Positions 4,909 to 6,069 of a stretch of 6,069 nt of DNA are shown one piece after another. The first letter of the stretch is position 1. Every line of letters starts with the position of its first letter. Source of the DNA: Planctomycetota bacterium. Its GTDB lineage: Bacteria > Planctomycetota > Planctomycetia > Gemmatales > Gemmataceae. The stretch covers positions 1 through 6,069 of the forward strand of contig JAGWVO010000230.1 of assembly GCA_018970845.1 (NCBI GenBank), written 5' to 3'. Position numbers and translations under genes: made by a program. Below the pieces are notes generated by a model. It did no database searches. It was not told where the DNA came from and worked only from the letters and a program-made list of their open reading frames with translations.

Positions 4909-6069
4909 ATGGCGGTTGAAGATGTCATGCGGGCTTGGTTCCATTCGACCCGCAAATCAGCCTCAGGGTCTCGGCGCCTGAACTTGGAAGCGCTCGAGGA
5001 TCGCGCCGTTCCCGCGGTGATTTACGACCTGGCCAGGGTGCAAGCCCGCCCGCAGGATTTCAGCACCAAGTCGGTCCTTGTCAATTTCGCCCCATCCTTC
5101 AAACCATCGACCGCTCCCAACGCCTACGCGCAGGGCCTGCAAATCGGCCGCGGCTACAACCTGATCCCCGGTTTGTACGAGGCCAAGGTCACCGGAGTTT
5201 CCGTTCCTTCGGTCCTCAGGTCGCTGCAAGCCAGCAACATCATTGTTTCCGCCTACCCCGACGGAATTATCCGCGCTTCCGCGGTCGTTCCCAACGATCC
5301 GGCGTTTCCCTCGCTCCATGGCCTCAACAACACCGGGCAGACGGGCGGCACTCCGGGAGCCGACATCAACGCGCCCGAGGCCTGGGAGGGGTTCACGGGC
5401 AACGGCAACACCATCGTGGCGGTGATCGATACGGGCGTCGATTACAACCACCCCGACCTCAAGAACAACATGTGGGTCAACAACGGGGAGATCGCCAACA
5501 ACGGTATTGATGATGATCAAAATGGATATATTGACGATGTTTATGGATATGACTTCCTGAACAATGACGCCGACCCGATGGATGACCACGGTCATGGCAC
5601 CCATTGCGCGGGAACGATCGGTGCCGTCGCGAACAATGGGTTGGGCGTTGCCGGAGTCAACTGGCGCGCCAAGATCATGGCCTTGAAATTCCTCGGTCCC
5701 AATGGCGGAAGCGACTCGGGCGCGATCAGGGCCATTGATTACGCGGTCCAGATGGGTGCCAAGATATCCAACAACAGTTGGGGCGGAGGTCCCGCGACCC
5801 AATTGCTGAGCAACGCGATCGACAGGGCCAGGATTGCCGGGCACATTTTTGTCGCCGCGGCGGGAAATGATTCGAACAACAACGACATCAAGCCGACCTA
5901 TCCGGCGAACTTCAACCTGGACAATGTCATCTCGGTGGCCGCCGTCGACCATAACGGGGCCATCGCCGATTTTTCCAACCGCGGCGTGCAGACGGTGGAC
6001 ATCGGGGCCCCGGGCGTTGACATCCTGAGCTGCAAGCCCGGCGGCGGGTACCAGTACCTCAGCGGCACC
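4909..6069 (+). CDS. Subtilisin-family (S8) serine protease, N-terminal part (3' end outside the window)
   Basis: The frame is open from the ATG at 4909 to the window edge (387 codons). Residues 24-36 read LNLEALEDRAVPA, the planctomycete N-terminal export-associated element; no hydrophobic Sec signal precedes it. Residues about 45-135 resemble an inhibitor-I9-like propeptide: a VLVNF strand, a YEAKVTGVSVPSVLRSLQAS segment, then SAYPDGIIRASAVVPNDPAF. The catalytic domain begins near HGLNNTGQTGG. The Asp is D174 in VAVIDTGVDYNHPDL, the His is H229 in DDHGHGTHCAG, and the oxyanion Asn is N320 in VAAAGNDS. NNSWGGG and the substrate-side strands also fit. The sequence stops at YLSGT, so the catalytic Ser of GTSMA should be the next codon. 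An insert at 199-216 (GIDDDQNGYIDDVYGYDF) is EF-hand/dockerin-like, probably binds calcium, and is encoded by unusually AT-rich DNA. A secreted or surface endopeptidase is likely; its C-terminal domains are unseen. Confidence 0.95.
   Translation, partial: MAVEDVMRAWFHSTRKSASGSRRLNLEALEDRAVPAVIYDLARVQARPQDFSTKSVLVNFAPSFKPSTAPNAYAQGLQIGRGYNLIPGLYEAKVTGVSVPSVLRSLQASNIIVSAYPDGIIRASAVVPNDPAFPSLHGLNNTGQTGGTPGADINAPEAWEGFTGNGNTIVAVIDTGVDYNHPDLKNNMWVNNGEIANNGIDDDQNGYIDDVYGYDFLNNDADPMDDHGHGTHCAGTIGAVANNGLGVAGVNWRAKIMALKFLGPNGGSDSGAIRAIDYAVQMGAKISNNSWGGGPATQLLSNAIDRARIAGHIFVAAAGNDSNNNDIKPTYPANFNLDNVISVAAVDHNGAIADFSNRGVQTVDIGAPGVDILSCKPGGGYQYLSGT

Noticed and set aside
4963..5952. A 329-codon minus-strand frame opposite the protease gene
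   Set aside because: It is the antisense shadow of the clearly recognised subtilase, rich in V/G/R/D with no domain; GC-rich codon bias keeps the antisense frame open.
1..6069. A novel multi-gene defence, mobile or biosynthetic system
   Set aside because: All five genes belong to known families, there are no transposases, nucleases, toxin-antitoxin pairs, direct-repeat arrays or tRNA-linked ends, and the gene order suggests ordinary chromosomal content.

Overview
The window reads as chromosomal DNA of a planctomycete, probably near the Gemmata/Isosphaera group. Four things point that way. The last gene opens with an LEALEDRAVPA-type N-terminal element, a hallmark of exported proteins in that group. 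There is a PQQ-like beta-propeller protein with a WRGP motif near its N-terminus. There is a Tat-exported Gfo/Idh/MocA oxidoreductase of the type greatly expanded in planctomycetes. The coding regions are GC-rich. This assignment is inference from protein style; no rRNA or other phylogenetic marker is present.

Layout. (1) 1-1131, +: the C-terminal part of a TPR protein whose start lies left of the window. (2) 1142-1882, +: a complete YebC/TACO1-family translation factor, 10 bases after the TPR stop. (3) 1934-3196, +: a complete secreted PQQ-like WD/beta-propeller protein, 51 bases further on. These three genes are co-oriented and could be one transcript. (4) 3220-3259: a strong perfect hairpin between convergent genes, probably a bidirectional terminator. 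(5) 3282-4595, -: a complete Tat-signal Gfo/Idh/MocA oxidoreductase. (6) 4596-4908: a more AT-rich intergenic region between divergent genes, with two perfect inverted repeats. (7) 4909-6069, +: the first 387 codons of a subtilisin-family (S8) serine protease, running off the right edge just before the expected catalytic serine.

How the genes may work together. No dedicated pathway links them. The TPR gene, yebC and the propeller gene are close enough to be co-transcribed, but their roles (protein scaffold, ribosome-associated translation factor, envelope propeller) do not form an obvious system. The oxidoreductase and protease are divergently transcribed from the shared 313-base intergenic region. 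Three of the five products (propeller, oxidoreductase, protease) look exported, by three apparently different routes: Sec, Tat and the signal-less planctomycete N-terminal element.

I see no RNA genes, CRISPR arrays, insertion sequences or phage/defence modules, and no convincing novel multi-gene system. The observations most worth a second look are the export element and the AT-rich calcium-loop segment of the protease, the hairpin that may mask the propeller gene's ribosome binding site, and the inverted repeats in the divergent intergenic region.
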